The notes under the pieces are model-generated. The model saw only the letters and a program-made list of their open reading frames with translations. It did not search any database and had not been told where the DNA came from. Positions 49,760 to 59,184 of a DNA stretch of 64,000 bases are shown here, piece by piece; position 1 is the first letter of the stretch; the number at the start of each line of letters is the position of its first letter. Source of the DNA: Frigidibacter sp. (lineage in GTDB: Bacteria > Pseudomonadota > Alphaproteobacteria > Rhodobacterales > Rhodobacteraceae); contig NZ_JAUYTT010000008.1 in assembly GCF_030695035.1 (NCBI RefSeq), positions 372,001 to 436,000 of the forward strand, read 5' to 3'. The translations under genes were made by a program, and so were the position numbers.

Positions 49760-49810
49760 CTTGCTTTTTCGGAAATATCCTCCGGGGGTCCGGGGGTGGA
49801 AAACCCCCGG
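49760..49810 (+). repeat. Two-part intergenic repeat, copy E2
   Basis: CTTGCTTTTTCGGAAATATCC anchor, G-run, then a 7-bp hairpin with 7-nt loop (49790-49796 with 49804-49810). With E1 it occupies the 458-bp gap between the divergent aminotransferase and cysS genes, so this pair is not at a gene end. The rest of the gap (49811-50020) shows no ORF that I can support. Confidence 0.8.
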
Positions 49811-50020
49811 CGGCTGGCCCCGGGGAGCAGCCGCAGGATTTTCCTTGGCAGCGCCGCCGTGCCGCGCTACTCCGGTGCGCATGGAACGCCAGCACATCGC
49901 CCGCATCTGCTGCATTCCCGGCTGACACGCGTCAGGCGGGCCGTTCCTCTGTTTCAAAGCCAGATCGAACCCGAACCCCCGCCGCCGGAAGTGCAGCGCC
50001 AAGGGGCGCGAGGAGGGATC

Positions 50021-51439
50021 ATGGCCGAGATCAGGCTTCACGACAGCCGCACCCGCCGCAAGGTTGCCCTTGCGCCGCTGGACCCCACGAATGTGCGGAT
50101 GTATGTCTGCGGCCCCACCGTCTATGACCGCGCGCATCTGGGCAATGCCCGCCCGGTGGTGGTGTTCGACACGCTCTACCGGCTGCTGCGGCATGTCTAC
50201 GGCCCGGATCACGTCACCTATGTGCGCAACTTCACCGATGTCGACGACAAGATCAACGCCGCCGCGCAGGCGCTGAAGGCGGCGGGCGATCCCCGCAGCC
50301 TCGAGGCGCTGATCGCCGCGCGCAGTGATGAGACGATCGGCTGGTATCATGACGACATGGATGCGCTCGGCGCCCTGCGCCCCGACCTCGAGCCTCGCGC
50401 CACTGCCTACATCGCCCCGATGATCGCCATGATCGAGACCCTGATCGCCCGCGGCCATGCCTATGCCGCCGAGGGCCATGTGCTCTTCGACGTGCGCAGC
50501 TACCCGGCCTATGGCGCCCTCTCCGGCCGCAGCGTGGATGACATGATCGCCGGCGCCCGGGTCGAGGTCGCGCCCTACAAGCGCGACCCGATGGATTTCG
50601 TGCTGTGGAAGCCCTCGGGCCCCGACCTACCGGGCTGGGACTCGCCTTGGGGCCGCGGCCGCCCCGGCTGGCACATCGAATGCTCGGCGATGAGCCATGA
50701 GCTGCTGGGGCCGTCCTTCGACATCCATGGCGGCGGCATCGACCTGCAATTCCCGCACCACGAGAACGAGATCGCCCAAAGCTGCTGCGCCCATCCCGAG
50801 GGCGGCTTTGCCAGCATCTGGATGCATAACGAGATGCTGCTGGTCGAGGGCAAGAAGATGTCCAAGAGCCTCGGCAACTTCTTCACCGTGCGGGATCTGC
50901 TGGATCAGGGCGTGCCGGGCGAGGTGATCCGGTTTGTGTTTTTGTCCACGCATTACAGCAAGCCGATGGACTGGACGGCGGAGAAGGCGGCGCAGGCAAG
51001 GGCGACGTTGGTAGAATTCGCAGAGGCGACGACAGGTGCCGAGGCAGGTGACCCTCACCCCGACGTCGTTGCGGCCCTTGCGGATGACCTGAACACCGCG
51101 GGCGCAATCAAGGTGTTGCACGACCTGAAAAAGGCCCGCGCGCGAAGCCAATTGCTCGCGAGCCTCAAATTGCTTGGACTCATGAACTTCAAGACCTCGG
51201 TCGGGAGCCTGGGTTGGGGGCCACGCTCTGAAGAAGAGCATAGCTTTGCTCTCTCTGTCGCGCGTCGCTACGCAGACTTGCGCGCAGATAAAGCCTACGA
51301 CGCCGCAGACGAACTTAGAAAGCGTGCTGCATCTGTCGGCTTGCAGTTAGTGGTCACCAAGGCAACGGGCGGGCAAGGGGCTACAGCGGAGTTCACTGGT
51401 TCGTTCGATCTTGCGGCAGCAAGGGAAGCTCTCAAGTGA
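50021..51439 (+). CDS. cysS: Cysteine--tRNA ligase
   Basis: Class I synthetase of 472 aa charging tRNA-Cys. The zinc and substrate site begins with [10 protein letters not shown], the HIGH-type motif is AHLGNARP, further zinc ligands are in WHIECSAM and HHENEIAQ, and the KMSKS loop is [11 protein letters not shown]. The ATG at 50021 has GGAGG just upstream. From about 51100 to the end (the C-terminal anticodon-recognition part) codon choice changes, with TTA, AGA, CTT and TCT codons that are rare in neighbours; the reading frame is intact. Confidence 0.96.
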   Translation: MAEIRLHDSRTRRKVALAPLDPTNVRMYVCGPTVYDRAHLGNARPVVVFDTLYRLLRHVYGPDHVTYVRNFTDVDDKINAAAQALKAAGDPRSLEALIAARSDETIGWYHDDMDALGALRPDLEPRATAYIAPMIAMIETLIARGHAYAAEGHVLFDVRSYPAYGALSGRSVDDMIAGARVEVAPYKRDPMDFVLWKPSGPDLPGWDSPWGRGRPGWHIECSAMSHELLGPSFDIHGGGIDLQFPHHENEIAQSCCAHPEGGFASIWMHNEMLLVEGKKMSKSLGNFFTVRDLLDQGVPGEVIRFVFLSTHYSKPMDWTAEKAAQARATLVEFAEATTGAEAGDPHPDVVAALADDLNTAGAIKVLHDLKKARARSQLLASLKLLGLMNFKTSVGSLGWGPRSEEEHSFALSVARRYADLRADKAYDAADELRKRAASVGLQLVVTKATGGQGATAEFTGSFDLAAAREALK

Positions 51440-53067
51440 CCCTCACTCCAGCCCCCACCCGCCTCCACCTCTACGACACCACCCTGCGCGACGGCCAGCA
51501 GACCCAGGGCGTGCAGTTCTCCGCCCTTGAAAAAACCCGCATCGCCGCGGCGCTCGACGTCCTCGGCATCGACTATATCGAAGGCGGCTGGCCCGGGGCG
51601 AACCCGACCGACTCCGAGTTCTTCCACAGCCGCCCGCAGACCCGCGCCACCTTTGCCGCCTTTGGGATGACCAAGCGCTCCGGGCGTTCGGCGGAAAACG
51701 ACGACGTGCTGGCGGCGGTGCTGAATGCGAATACCCCCGCCGTCTGCCTCGTCGGCAAGGCGCATGAGTTTCATGTGACCACCGCGCTCGGCATTCCCCT
51801 CTCCGAAAACCTCGACAACATCCGCGCCTCCATCGCCCATCTGGCCCTGCAAGGCCGCGAGGCGCTGTTCGATGCCGAGCATTTCTTCGACGGCTACCGC
51901 GCCAACCCCGGCTATGCGCTGGACTGCCTGAAGGCCGCCTATGATGCCGGCGCCCGCTGGATCGTGCTCTGCGACACCAATGGCGGCACGCTGCCGGCGG
52001 AAGTTGGGCGCATCACTGGCGAGGTGATCGCGGCCGGCATTCCGGGGGAGCGGCTCGGCATCCATTGCCATGACGATACCGGCAATGCGGTCGCGGGGTC
52101 GCTGGCGGCGGTCGATGCTGGGGCGCGGCAGATCCAGGGCACGCTGAACGGGCTGGGGGAGCGGTGCGGCAACGCGAACCTCACCACGCTGATCCCCACG
52201 CTGCTGCTGAAGCCGCCCTATGCCGGGCGCTATGAGACGGGGATCACGCGCGAGGCGCTGGCGGGGCTGACGCGCCTCAGCCGGATGCTTGACGATATCC
52301 TCAACCGGGTGCCGCTGCGCGCCGCGCCTTACGTGGGGGCGTCGGCCTTTGCGCATAAGGCGGGGCTGCATGCCTCGGCGATCCTCAAGGATCCCTCGAC
52401 CTATGAGCATGTGGACCCGGGCCTCATCGGCAATGACCGGGTGATCCCGATGTCGAACCAGGCCGGGCAGTCGAACCTGCGCGCCCGGCTGGTGGCGGCG
52501 GGGATCGAGGTTGCCCCCGGCGATCCGGCGCTGGCGCGGATCCTGGACGCGGTGAAGGCGCGCGAGGATCAGGGCTATGCCTATGACGGCGCGCAGGCCA
52601 GCTTCGAGCTGGTGGCGCGGCGGGAACTGGGCCTTCTGCCGCGGTATTTCGAGGTAGAGCGCTACCGGGTCACGGTGGAACGTCGCCACGCCGCCGGGCG
52701 CGCCTTCAGCCTGTCCGAGGCGGTGGTGGTGGTGCGCGTCGGCGGGGAAACCACGCTGTCCGTGTCGGAATCGCAGGACGAGAGCGGTGCCGACCGCGGC
52801 CCCGTGAACGCTTTGTGGAAGGCGCTGGCCAAGGATCTCGGGCCCTATCAGGGCCTGATCGACGACATGAAACTGGTGGATTTCAAGGTGCGCATCACCC
52901 AAGGCGGCACCGAGGCCGTCACGCGGGTCATCATCGACTCTGAGGATGCGGCGGGCCATCGCTGGTCTACGGTGGGCGTCTCCCCCAACATAGTCGATGC
53001 CAGTTTCGAGGCGCTGCTCGATGCCGTCATCTGGAAACTCGCCCGCGACGGCGCGGTGCCGGTATGA
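51436..53067 (+). CDS. cimA: (R)-citramalate synthase
   Basis: Condenses pyruvate and acetyl-CoA to citramalate, the threonine-independent route to isoleucine. The 543-aa protein starts at a GTG overlapping the cysS stop (GTGA). The HMGL-like TIM barrel has [36 protein letters not shown] and the metal ligands HCHDDTGNA. The C-terminal LeuA-type allosteric dimer domain (about 410-535) is present, consistent with isoleucine feedback. Its length and the TTLRDGxQ variant fit CimA better than LeuA. Confidence 0.92.
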   Translation: MTLTPAPTRLHLYDTTLRDGQQTQGVQFSALEKTRIAAALDVLGIDYIEGGWPGANPTDSEFFHSRPQTRATFAAFGMTKRSGRSAENDDVLAAVLNANTPAVCLVGKAHEFHVTTALGIPLSENLDNIRASIAHLALQGREALFDAEHFFDGYRANPGYALDCLKAAYDAGARWIVLCDTNGGTLPAEVGRITGEVIAAGIPGERLGIHCHDDTGNAVAGSLAAVDAGARQIQGTLNGLGERCGNANLTTLIPTLLLKPPYAGRYETGITREALAGLTRLSRMLDDILNRVPLRAAPYVGASAFAHKAGLHASAILKDPSTYEHVDPGLIGNDRVIPMSNQAGQSNLRARLVAAGIEVAPGDPALARILDAVKAREDQGYAYDGAQASFELVARRELGLLPRYFEVERYRVTVERRHAAGRAFSLSEAVVVVRVGGETTLSVSESQDESGADRGPVNALWKALAKDLGPYQGLIDDMKLVDFKVRITQGGTEAVTRVIIDSEDAAGHRWSTVGVSPNIVDASFEALLDAVIWKLARDGAVPV

Positions 53068-53840
53068 GCGTTGAGGCCTGCGCCGCGCTGGTCGAGGCCG
53101 GCGATCCCGACCGCTTCCTCGCCGCCATGGCCGCGCCGCCTGCGGCCCGCGCCCGGCTCTGGCCGCTCTACGCGCTGAACCTCGAACTCGCGCGCCCGCC
53201 CTGGGCCTCGGCGGAGCCGCTGGTGGCCGAGATGCGCCTGCAATGGTGGGTGGACACGCTGGACCGGATCGCCGCCGGCGAGCGCCCCCGCACGCATGAG
53301 GTTGCGGGGCCGCTGGCCGATCTCATCGCCGAAACCGGCCAACCGGTTGCGCCGCTGCAAGCGATTGCCGAGGCGCGGCGGCTGGATTGCTGGGGCGAGC
53401 CCTCCACGGACACCGAGGGCCTGCTGGCCTATCTGGGTGACACCGCCGGCAACCTCATGCTCGCCGCCGGTCAAGCCCTCGGCGCCCCCGAAGCCGCATA
53501 TCCCGCCCTGCAAGACGCCGGCCTCGCCGCCGGCATCGCCGCCTGGCTGGTCGCGGTGCCAGACCTGATCGCGCGGGGCAGGGCGCCGCTGCCCGATCCC
53601 AGCCCCGAGGCCATCGCCTCGCTCGCCCGCACCGGCCTCGACCACCTCACCCGCGCCCGCAAAGCCCGCGCCACACTCCCCGCCACAGCCATCCCCGCGC
53701 TCTACCCGGCCTGGCAAGCCAACGCGCTGCTTTCTCTCGCCGCCAAAGACCCGGCCCGCGTTCTGGGCAACACCCTCCGCCTCTCGGAATTCTCCCGCCG
53801 CGGCCGCCTCCTGCTCACCGCCACCACCGGCCGGATCTGA
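53064..53840 (+). CDS. Squalene/phytoene synthase-family protein (NDUFAF6-like)
   Basis: Protein of 258 aa in the trans-isoprenyl-diphosphate synthase (SQS/PSY) superfamily. The first Asp-rich region is degenerate (MRLQWWVDTLDRIA) and the second reads LGDTAGNLMLAAG, so prenyl transfer is doubtful. This pattern matches the NDUFAF6-like branch associated with complex I assembly in mitochondria; the bacterial role is unclear. Start overlaps the cimA stop (ATGA). Convergent with the SulP gene, a repeat between them. Confidence 0.8.
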   Translation: MSVEACAALVEAGDPDRFLAAMAAPPAARARLWPLYALNLELARPPWASAEPLVAEMRLQWWVDTLDRIAAGERPRTHEVAGPLADLIAETGQPVAPLQAIAEARRLDCWGEPSTDTEGLLAYLGDTAGNLMLAAGQALGAPEAAYPALQDAGLAAGIAAWLVAVPDLIARGRAPLPDPSPEAIASLARTGLDHLTRARKARATLPATAIPALYPAWQANALLSLAAKDPARVLGNTLRLSEFSRRGRLLLTATTGRI

Positions 53841-53856
53841 CCCACTTTCCCCTCTT

Positions 53857-53905
53857 CTTTGCCTAAATATCCTCGGGGGGTTCCGGGGGGCAGAAGGCCC
53901 CCCGG
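53857..53905 (+). repeat. Two-part intergenic repeat, copy F
   Basis: CTTTGCCTAAATATCC anchor, G-run, then the best hairpin of the family: 9 bp (53883-53891 with 53897-53905) with loop AGAAG. Located between the convergent SQS/PSY-like and SulP genes, where it could end both transcripts. Confidence 0.8.
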
Positions 53906-53927
53906 CTTCCTTGAAGCCGTAGCGCGA

Positions 53928-55679
53928 TTACTCGCTCCGCCCCGCCGCCCGCACCCGCGCCGTCACCTCCGGCGCCAGCGCCCGCATCGCGTCATGCTGG
54001 GTCATGAACACCTTCCCGCTCAGCTCCTGCAGGAAATGCCCGCGCTTGAGCTTGTCCATCACCGGCCCCTTCACCTCGGACAGGTGCAGCACCACGCCAG
54101 CATCGCGCAGCCGGCTGTTGATGGCTTCCAGGCTCTCGAAGGCCGAGGCATCGACATCGTTCACCGCCGGGCACATCAGCACCACATGGCGCAGCCCCGG
54201 ATCGGCCGCCACCCGGTCATAGACCGTATCCTCCAGGAACCGGGCATTGGCGAAATAGAGGCTTTCATCCACCCGGATCGTCAGCACCTCGGGCACCGTC
54301 ACCACCGCATGGCGCAGGACGTTGCGGAAATGCTCGGTCCCCGGCACCTGGCCCACCACCGCCACATGCGGGCGCGAGGTGCGGAACAGGTGCAGCCCAA
54401 GGCTGAGGATCACCCCGGCCGAGATCCCGGCCTCGACCCCGATGACCAGTGTCACCAGCATCGTGGCCAGCATCGCCGCGAAATCGGTGCGGGACAGAAC
54501 CCATGTGCGGCGCAGGGCGCCAAGGTCCACCAGGCTCAGCACGGCCACCACGATGGTCGCGGCCAGCGTCGCCTTGGGCAGGTAATGCAGCAAGGGCGTC
54601 AGGAACAGCACCGCCAGCGCCATGCCGACCGCTGTAAACGCCCCCGCCGCCGGCGTTTCGGCCCCGGCGTCGAAATTCACCACCGAGCGCGCAAAGCCCC
54701 CCGTCACCGGAAAGCCGCCCGACAGCGCCGAGCCCAGATTGGCCCCGCCAAGCGCCAGCAGCTCCTGATCGGGGTCGATGCGCTGGCGGCGCTTGGCGGC
54801 GAGCGTCTGCGCGACAGAGATCGTCTCGACATAGCCGACGACAGAGATCAGCAGCGCCGGCACCGCGATCTGCGCCCATAGCCCAAGGTCGAGCGGCGGC
54901 AGGCTCGGCACCGGCAGCCCGCCCGGCACCTCGCCGACCAGCGCCACGCCGCGCGCTTCCAGCCCCAGCCCCCAGGCCGCCAGCGTGGTCAGCGCCACCG
55001 CCACCACCGGGGCCGCGCGCACGACCATGCCCGCGGGGCGCGCCTGCCAGCCACGGGCGCGGAGCAGGGGCGCGAGGCCCTGCCGCGACCAGAACAGGAA
55101 CCCGACCGCCGCCGCGCCGATCACCAGCGTCGGCAGGTTGACCCCGCCAAGGCCCCGCAGCACCGATCCCAGCAGCTCCGGCAGCGTCTGACCGCTTGCC
55201 GCAATCCCCAGCAGATGCGGCAGCTGGCTCGCGGCGATCAGCAGGCCCGAGGCGGTGATGAAGCCCGAGATCACCGGGTGGCTGAGGAAATTGGCGATGA
55301 ACCCCAGCCGCAGCGCGCCCATCCCCAGCAGCATCAGCCCCGAGAGAAAGGCCAGCGCAACCGCTGCGCCCAGATATTCGGGCGTGCCCTGCGCCGCCAG
55401 CTTGCCCACCGCCGCGGCCGTCATCAGGCTCGCCACCGCCACCGGCCCCACCGCCAGCGTGCGCGAGCTGCCCATCAGCGCATAGATCAGCAGCGGCGCG
55501 ATCGAGGCATAAAGCCCCACCTCGGCCGGCAGCCCCGCCAGCAGCGCATAGGCCAGCGATTGCGGGATCAGCATGATCGTCACGATCACCGCCGCGATCA
55601 GGTCATTGGCGGCAGACGCGCGGGTATAGGCCGCGCCCCAGGTCAGGATCGGGAACAGGCGGCGAAGGGAAGGGGGCAT
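53928..55679 (-). CDS. SulP-family anion permease with STAS domain
   Basis: Inner-membrane transporter of 583 aa (SLC26/SulP), for sulfate, bicarbonate or related anions. The first half has the family signature AVIVTIMLIPQSLAYALLAGLP and about 10-12 hydrophobic helices. The C-terminal STAS domain (about 455-560) carries VLMCPAVNDVDASAFESLE, the usual nucleotide-binding-like loop. It lies 43 bp downstream of a DUF442 gene and an MBL persulfide-dioxygenase-like gene, which points to sulfate or sulfite traffic. Confidence 0.93.
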   Translation of the reverse strand: MPPSLRRLFPILTWGAAYTRASAANDLIAAVIVTIMLIPQSLAYALLAGLPAEVGLYASIAPLLIYALMGSSRTLAVGPVAVASLMTAAAVGKLAAQGTPEYLGAAVALAFLSGLMLLGMGALRLGFIANFLSHPVISGFITASGLLIAASQLPHLLGIAASGQTLPELLGSVLRGLGGVNLPTLVIGAAAVGFLFWSRQGLAPLLRARGWQARPAGMVVRAAPVVAVALTTLAAWGLGLEARGVALVGEVPGGLPVPSLPPLDLGLWAQIAVPALLISVVGYVETISVAQTLAAKRRQRIDPDQELLALGGANLGSALSGGFPVTGGFARSVVNFDAGAETPAAGAFTAVGMALAVLFLTPLLHYLPKATLAATIVVAVLSLVDLGALRRTWVLSRTDFAAMLATMLVTLVIGVEAGISAGVILSLGLHLFRTSRPHVAVVGQVPGTEHFRNVLRHAVVTVPEVLTIRVDESLYFANARFLEDTVYDRVAADPGLRHVVLMCPAVNDVDASAFESLEAINSRLRDAGVVLHLSEVKGPVMDKLKRGHFLQELSGKVFMTQHDAMRALAPEVTARVRAAGRSE

Positions 55680-55722
55680 CGGCAGGGTCCAGTTCAGGAA
55701 CGGGGGCGGCCTGCGCCCCGGC

Positions 55723-56142
55723 TCAGCTGCGCGCAGTCAGGAAGGGCACGAGAGATTGCAGGTCGTAGCCGCCGCGATTGCCGGCCTCGACAATCTCCGC
55801 CACCGGGCGCTTGTCCGCCTCGGCCAGCGCCCAGAGCATGGTGGAGCGGGTGCCGGACCGGCAATAGGCCAGGATCGGCTGCTCGCATTCGGCCAGCGCG
55901 TCCTGCATCCCGGCGATCAGGTCGTCGGGGAAGGCGCCCGGGAAGACCGGCAGATAGCGGAACTCCATCCCCGCCGCGCGGGCGGCAGCCTCCATCTCGG
56001 CGGCATCGGGCTGGCCCGCCTGCTCGCCATCGGGGCGGTTGCACAGGATGGTGCGGAAGCCCTGCGCGGCCGCCTCTGCCATCTCGGACGCCTCCAGCTG
56101 CGGTGCGGCGGCAAATCCGTCCACGATGTGCCTGATATCCAT
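55723..56142 (-). CDS. DUF442 / TIGR01244-family sulfurtransferase-like protein
   Basis: Cytoplasmic protein of 139 aa with a phosphatase/rhodanese-like fold. The active-site loop is AYCRSGTRST (C-x-x-G-x-R), and the N-terminus MDIRHIVDG and TILCNRPDGEQAGQP are typical. In Xylella and Agrobacterium this domain is fused to an ETHE1-like metallo-hydrolase in Blh, which detoxifies sulfide; here the two are separate neighbouring genes. The ATG at 56142 has GGGGAG 6 nt upstream. Likely moves persulfide sulfur. Confidence 0.87.
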   Translation of the reverse strand: MDIRHIVDGFAAAPQLEASEMAEAAAQGFRTILCNRPDGEQAGQPDAAEMEAAARAAGMEFRYLPVFPGAFPDDLIAGMQDALAECEQPILAYCRSGTRSTMLWALAEADKRPVAEIVEAGNRGGYDLQSLVPFLTARS

Positions 56143-56250
56143 GTCGATCTCCCCTGATGCGCGTGTCCCCGGGTCTGTCGCATCTGGCGGGGCTTTCGGC
56201 AACGGATTTCGGGCTGCGCTCACGGGCGGGTGAGGGGCAGGGACCGCCGG

Positions 56251-57120
56251 TCAGATCGCGTTGATCGGCAGCTTGAGGAAGGTCTTGCCCTGATCGTCGG
56301 CGGGCGGCATTTGCCCCGCGCGCATGTTCACCTGCAAGGACGGGATAATCAGCCGCGGCATCGCCAGCGTCGCATCGCGCGCCTTGCGCAGCGCCACGAA
56401 CTCCGCGCCCGGCCGGTCGCCACCGACATGGATGTTCTTCGCCTTCTGCTCGGCCACCGTACTCTCCCATTCATAGGCCTCACGGCCCGGCACCAGATAG
56501 TCATGGCCGACGAAGATGCGCGTCGCGTCCGGCAAAGCGAGGATCTTCTGGATCGAGGCGAACAGTACCTCGGCCGAGCCGCCGGGGAAATCGCAGCGCG
56601 CCGTGCCGAAGTCGGGCATGAACAGCGTGTCGCCGACGAAGGCGGCGTCGCCGATGACATAGGTCATGCAGGCCGGGGTATGGCCCGGCGTGTGCAGCAC
56701 ACGCGCCTGCAGAGCGCCCACGGTGAACCGATCACCATCCTCGAACAACCTGTCGAACTGGCTGCCGTCGCGCTGGAACTCGGTGCCCTCGTTGAAGATC
56801 TTGCCGAAGGTGTGCTGCACCACGGTGATGCGCTCACCGATGCCGATCTTGCCGCCGGCGCGCTGCTGGATATAGGGCGCGGCCGAGAGGTGGTCGGCAT
56901 GGACATGGGTTTCGAGGATCCACTCGACGCGCAGGCCTTCCACGGCCACATGCGCCAGGATCGCGTCGGCGGAACGGGTATCGGTGCGGCCGGTGGGAAA
57001 GTCGAAATCCAGCACCGAATCGACAATGGCGCAGGCCGGGCTGGCCGGATCCTTGACGACATAGCTGATGGTGTTGGTCGCCTCGTCGAAAAAGGCAGAA
57101 ATCTGGGGGGCTTCGGGCAT
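56251..57120 (-). CDS. MBL-fold hydrolase, persulfide dioxygenase (ETHE1/Blh)-like
   Basis: Cytoplasmic enzyme of 289 aa. The metal motif is THVHADH, followed by the ligand His in TPGHTPACMTY, Asp in FVGDTLF and His in VGHDY. ETHE1-type enzymes oxidise glutathione persulfide to sulfite. The start at 57120 (MPEAPQISAFFDEATNTISYVV) is typical of the Blh MBL part. First gene of a probable operon with DUF442 and SulP. A BigR/SqrR-type repressor gene is not adjacent. Confidence 0.9.
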   Translation of the reverse strand: MPEAPQISAFFDEATNTISYVVKDPASPACAIVDSVLDFDFPTGRTDTRSADAILAHVAVEGLRVEWILETHVHADHLSAAPYIQQRAGGKIGIGERITVVQHTFGKIFNEGTEFQRDGSQFDRLFEDGDRFTVGALQARVLHTPGHTPACMTYVIGDAAFVGDTLFMPDFGTARCDFPGGSAEVLFASIQKILALPDATRIFVGHDYLVPGREAYEWESTVAEQKAKNIHVGGDRPGAEFVALRKARDATLAMPRLIIPSLQVNMRAGQMPPADDQGKTFLKLPINAI

Positions 57121-57210
57121 GATACGCTCCGCAAGGGTGACTGCGGCCGGTATACGCCCCGGCCGACACATATCAACGCCCGAATATGTGCCCGCGGCAG
57201 CGTGTCGCCC

Positions 57211-57897
57211 TTAAAGCGCCGCTTCCGCCGCCGCCCGGATGGCGCGGATATTGGCGCCGTAGGGCGCGGGGTCGCTGACCGAGCCGCCCTTGAAGACGGC
57301 CGAGCCCGCCACCAGCACATCCGCGCCCGCTGCCGCCACCAGCGGCGCCGTCACCGGGGTCACCCCACCGTCGATCTCGATATGGATCGGCCGATCCCCG
57401 ATCAGCGCACGGAGCCGGCGGACCTTGTCGACCTGCGAGGCGATGAAGGACTGCCCGCCGAAGCCGGGGTTGACGGTCATCACGCAGACGAGGTCGAGCA
57501 TGTCGAGGAGGTTTTCCACGCCGTCGAGGCCAGTTCCCGGATTTATGGCAAGACCGGCCTTTTTCCCTGTGTTCCGAATGGCTTGCAGCGTTCTGTGAAT
57601 GTGCGGTCCAGCCTCGACATGCGCGGTAATGAAGTCCGCTCCGGCGGCCGCGAAGGCCTCGACATAAGGGTCAACCGGCGCGATCATCAGATGCACATCC
57701 ATGACGCCCTTGATATGCGGCCGGATCGCTGCGCAGGTGGCGGGCCCGAAGGTAATGTTCGGCACGAAATGCCCGTCCATCACGTCGACATGCACCCAGT
57801 CGGCGCCCTCTGCTTCAATCGCCCGGCACTCGGCGCCAAAGTTGGCGAAATCGGCGGAGAGGATCGACGGGGCGATCTTGATGCGGCGGTCAAACAT
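57211..57897 (-). CDS. rpe: Ribulose-phosphate 3-epimerase
   Basis: Interconverts ribulose 5-phosphate and xylulose 5-phosphate in the pentose phosphate and Calvin pathways. The 228-aa TIM barrel has PSILSADFANFGAEC, the metal-site HVDVMDGHFVPNITFG, the catalytic Asp region MTVNPGFGGQSF and the phosphate-binding GGVTP and VAGSAVF. No Calvin-cycle genes adjoin. It lies downstream of the L,D-transpeptidase gene on the same strand, 90 bp apart. Confidence 0.97.
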   Translation of the reverse strand: MFDRRIKIAPSILSADFANFGAECRAIEAEGADWVHVDVMDGHFVPNITFGPATCAAIRPHIKGVMDVHLMIAPVDPYVEAFAAAGADFITAHVEAGPHIHRTLQAIRNTGKKAGLAINPGTGLDGVENLLDMLDLVCVMTVNPGFGGQSFIASQVDKVRRLRALIGDRPIHIEIDGGVTPVTAPLVAAAGADVLVAGSAVFKGGSVSDPAPYGANIRAIRAAAEAAL

Positions 57898-57987
57898 GCT
57901 GGCCCCTTGTGGCTAACCCGGTATCGCGCCCGGCATAGCGCCAAGCCCCGCGCCGGTCCAGCCCCCGAAGGGGCCAGACGGCAGCGG

Positions 57988-58683
57988 TCAATACACCCGG
58001 TTGTTATGGCTTCCCGGCGCGGCCAGAACCCGCACCGGAACCCCGTCGCGCGCCTGGTCATGCAGGTGGATCACGTCCTGATCCAAGAGCCGGATACAAC
58101 CCGAGGACACGGCCTTGCCCAGATGCTCCGGCTCGCAGCCGCCATGAATGCGGTAGAGCGTATCTTCGCCATTCTGGAACAGATACAGCGCGCGGGCGCC
58201 AAGCGGATTGCCAGGCCCGGGATCCATGCCGCCATTGGCGATGGAGTAGGGCTCCAGCGAGGGATCGCGCGCTACCATCTCATCGGGCGGGGTCCAGCGC
58301 GGCCATTTGCGGCGGAACTGCAGCGTGGCATCGCCAGTCCACGAGAACGCGGCGGCCCCGGTGCCGGCGCCATAGCGCAGGGCGCGGCCGTCCGTCTGGA
58401 CGAGGTACAGCAGCCCGGCGGCAGGATCGACGACGATCATCCCCTCGGGCAGCTCGGGCCAGGGGTTCTGCACCTCCTGCCGCCACAGCCGTTCGGGCAC
58501 CACGCCCTCGGGCACGGCGGGCACCGGATAGGGCTCTTCCGGCATGGCGCCGTAATGCGCGGGCAGCAGCGGAATCCGGCTTGGCGGAATGGTGCTGCGG
58601 CTGGTCACGTCGAGCGGCTCGCGGGCGCAGGCGGATACGGCGGCAACCGCCGCGAAGGCGGTGAAAGAACGTCTTGTAAGCAT
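57988..58683 (-). CDS. L,D-transpeptidase (YkuD domain), probable lipoprotein
   Basis: Forms 3-3 cross-links in peptidoglycan or attaches proteins to it, in the periplasm. The 231-aa precursor starts MLTRRSFTAF and has a lipobox-like VSAC with Cys19; the double Arg also allows Tat export. The YkuD domain (about 85-220) has IHGGCEPEHLGKAVSSGCIRL, containing the catalytic His and Cys. Proline-rich linker before the domain. Divergent expression is not indicated; rpe is downstream. Confidence 0.92.
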   Translation of the reverse strand: MLTRRSFTAFAAVAAVSACAREPLDVTSRSTIPPSRIPLLPAHYGAMPEEPYPVPAVPEGVVPERLWRQEVQNPWPELPEGMIVVDPAAGLLYLVQTDGRALRYGAGTGAAAFSWTGDATLQFRRKWPRWTPPDEMVARDPSLEPYSIANGGMDPGPGNPLGARALYLFQNGEDTLYRIHGGCEPEHLGKAVSSGCIRLLDQDVIHLHDQARDGVPVRVLAAPGSHNNRVY

Positions 58684-58730
58684 CTGAATTATCCTGATCT
58701 TCTGGGGTTTGCCATCTGGCTGCTCTGCGG

Positions 58731-59060
58731 TCAGGCAGCCCTTGGCGGCCCCAGCGGCGGCTGCGTGCTGCGCCCGGCGGGTACCGGCATCTTGCGCGGC
58801 CCTGGCACGGCCAGTTCCGCGGTCATCGGCGCGTCTGCCCGGGAGTCAGCGGGCGCAAGATCCAGCCCGCAAGGCGTTCCGGGCAAGGCCGGGCCGGGGC
58901 AGCGATGCGTGGCCGTCATTCGAACGGCCGGCTGTTCAGGCTCTGCCACCAGCTCCAGCGCCGCTGCCGGAGTGCCAATATGGCGCAAGCCTTGACCCGC
59001 GCCCCAAGGCAGAAGCAAGGTCACGATCAGGCAGAGGCAAAGGAGGCGCAGCATCGACAT
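58731..59060 (-). CDS. Small secreted protein of unknown function (109 aa)
   Basis: I recognise no family. With the ATG at 59060 (MSMLRLLCLCLIV) the protein has a clear N-terminal signal peptide or anchor (residues 4-20), then a Pro/Ala-rich region with two cysteines (HRCPGPALPGTPCG) and no other motif. An in-frame start 17 codons upstream (59111) would put a polar leader before it. An AT-rich region with a CtrA-like box lies upstream. Composition-driven open frames are common here, so the gene is only moderately secure. Confidence 0.5.
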   Translation of the reverse strand: MSMLRLLCLCLIVTLLLPWGAGQGLRHIGTPAAALELVAEPEQPAVRMTATHRCPGPALPGTPCGLDLAPADSRADAPMTAELAVPGPRKMPVPAGRSTQPPLGPPRAA

Positions 59061-59169
59061 GGTCCTGCCATGCCAAGTCCTGGCGGTGAAGTCGATGCAT
59101 CGCGGAGGCATTTAAGGGAAACTTCACGTGATCGGGGGCATATTCAGGGGGTTATGGCGCTCTGTGGCT

Positions 59170-59184
59170 TAACCATATATTACA
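59170..59184 (-). promoter_or_regulatory. CtrA-like box upstream of the small secreted protein
   Basis: TTAA-N7-TTAC on the plus strand, GTAA-N7-TTAA on the minus strand, the same variant as before ctrA. It lies 110 nt upstream of the secreted-protein start, in the most AT-rich patch of this region (59168-59220). Confidence 0.4.

Noticed and set aside
56230-58995. 921-aa open frame on the plus strand
   Set aside because: Runs antisense across four well-supported minus-strand genes; composition is typical of GC-driven shadow frames.
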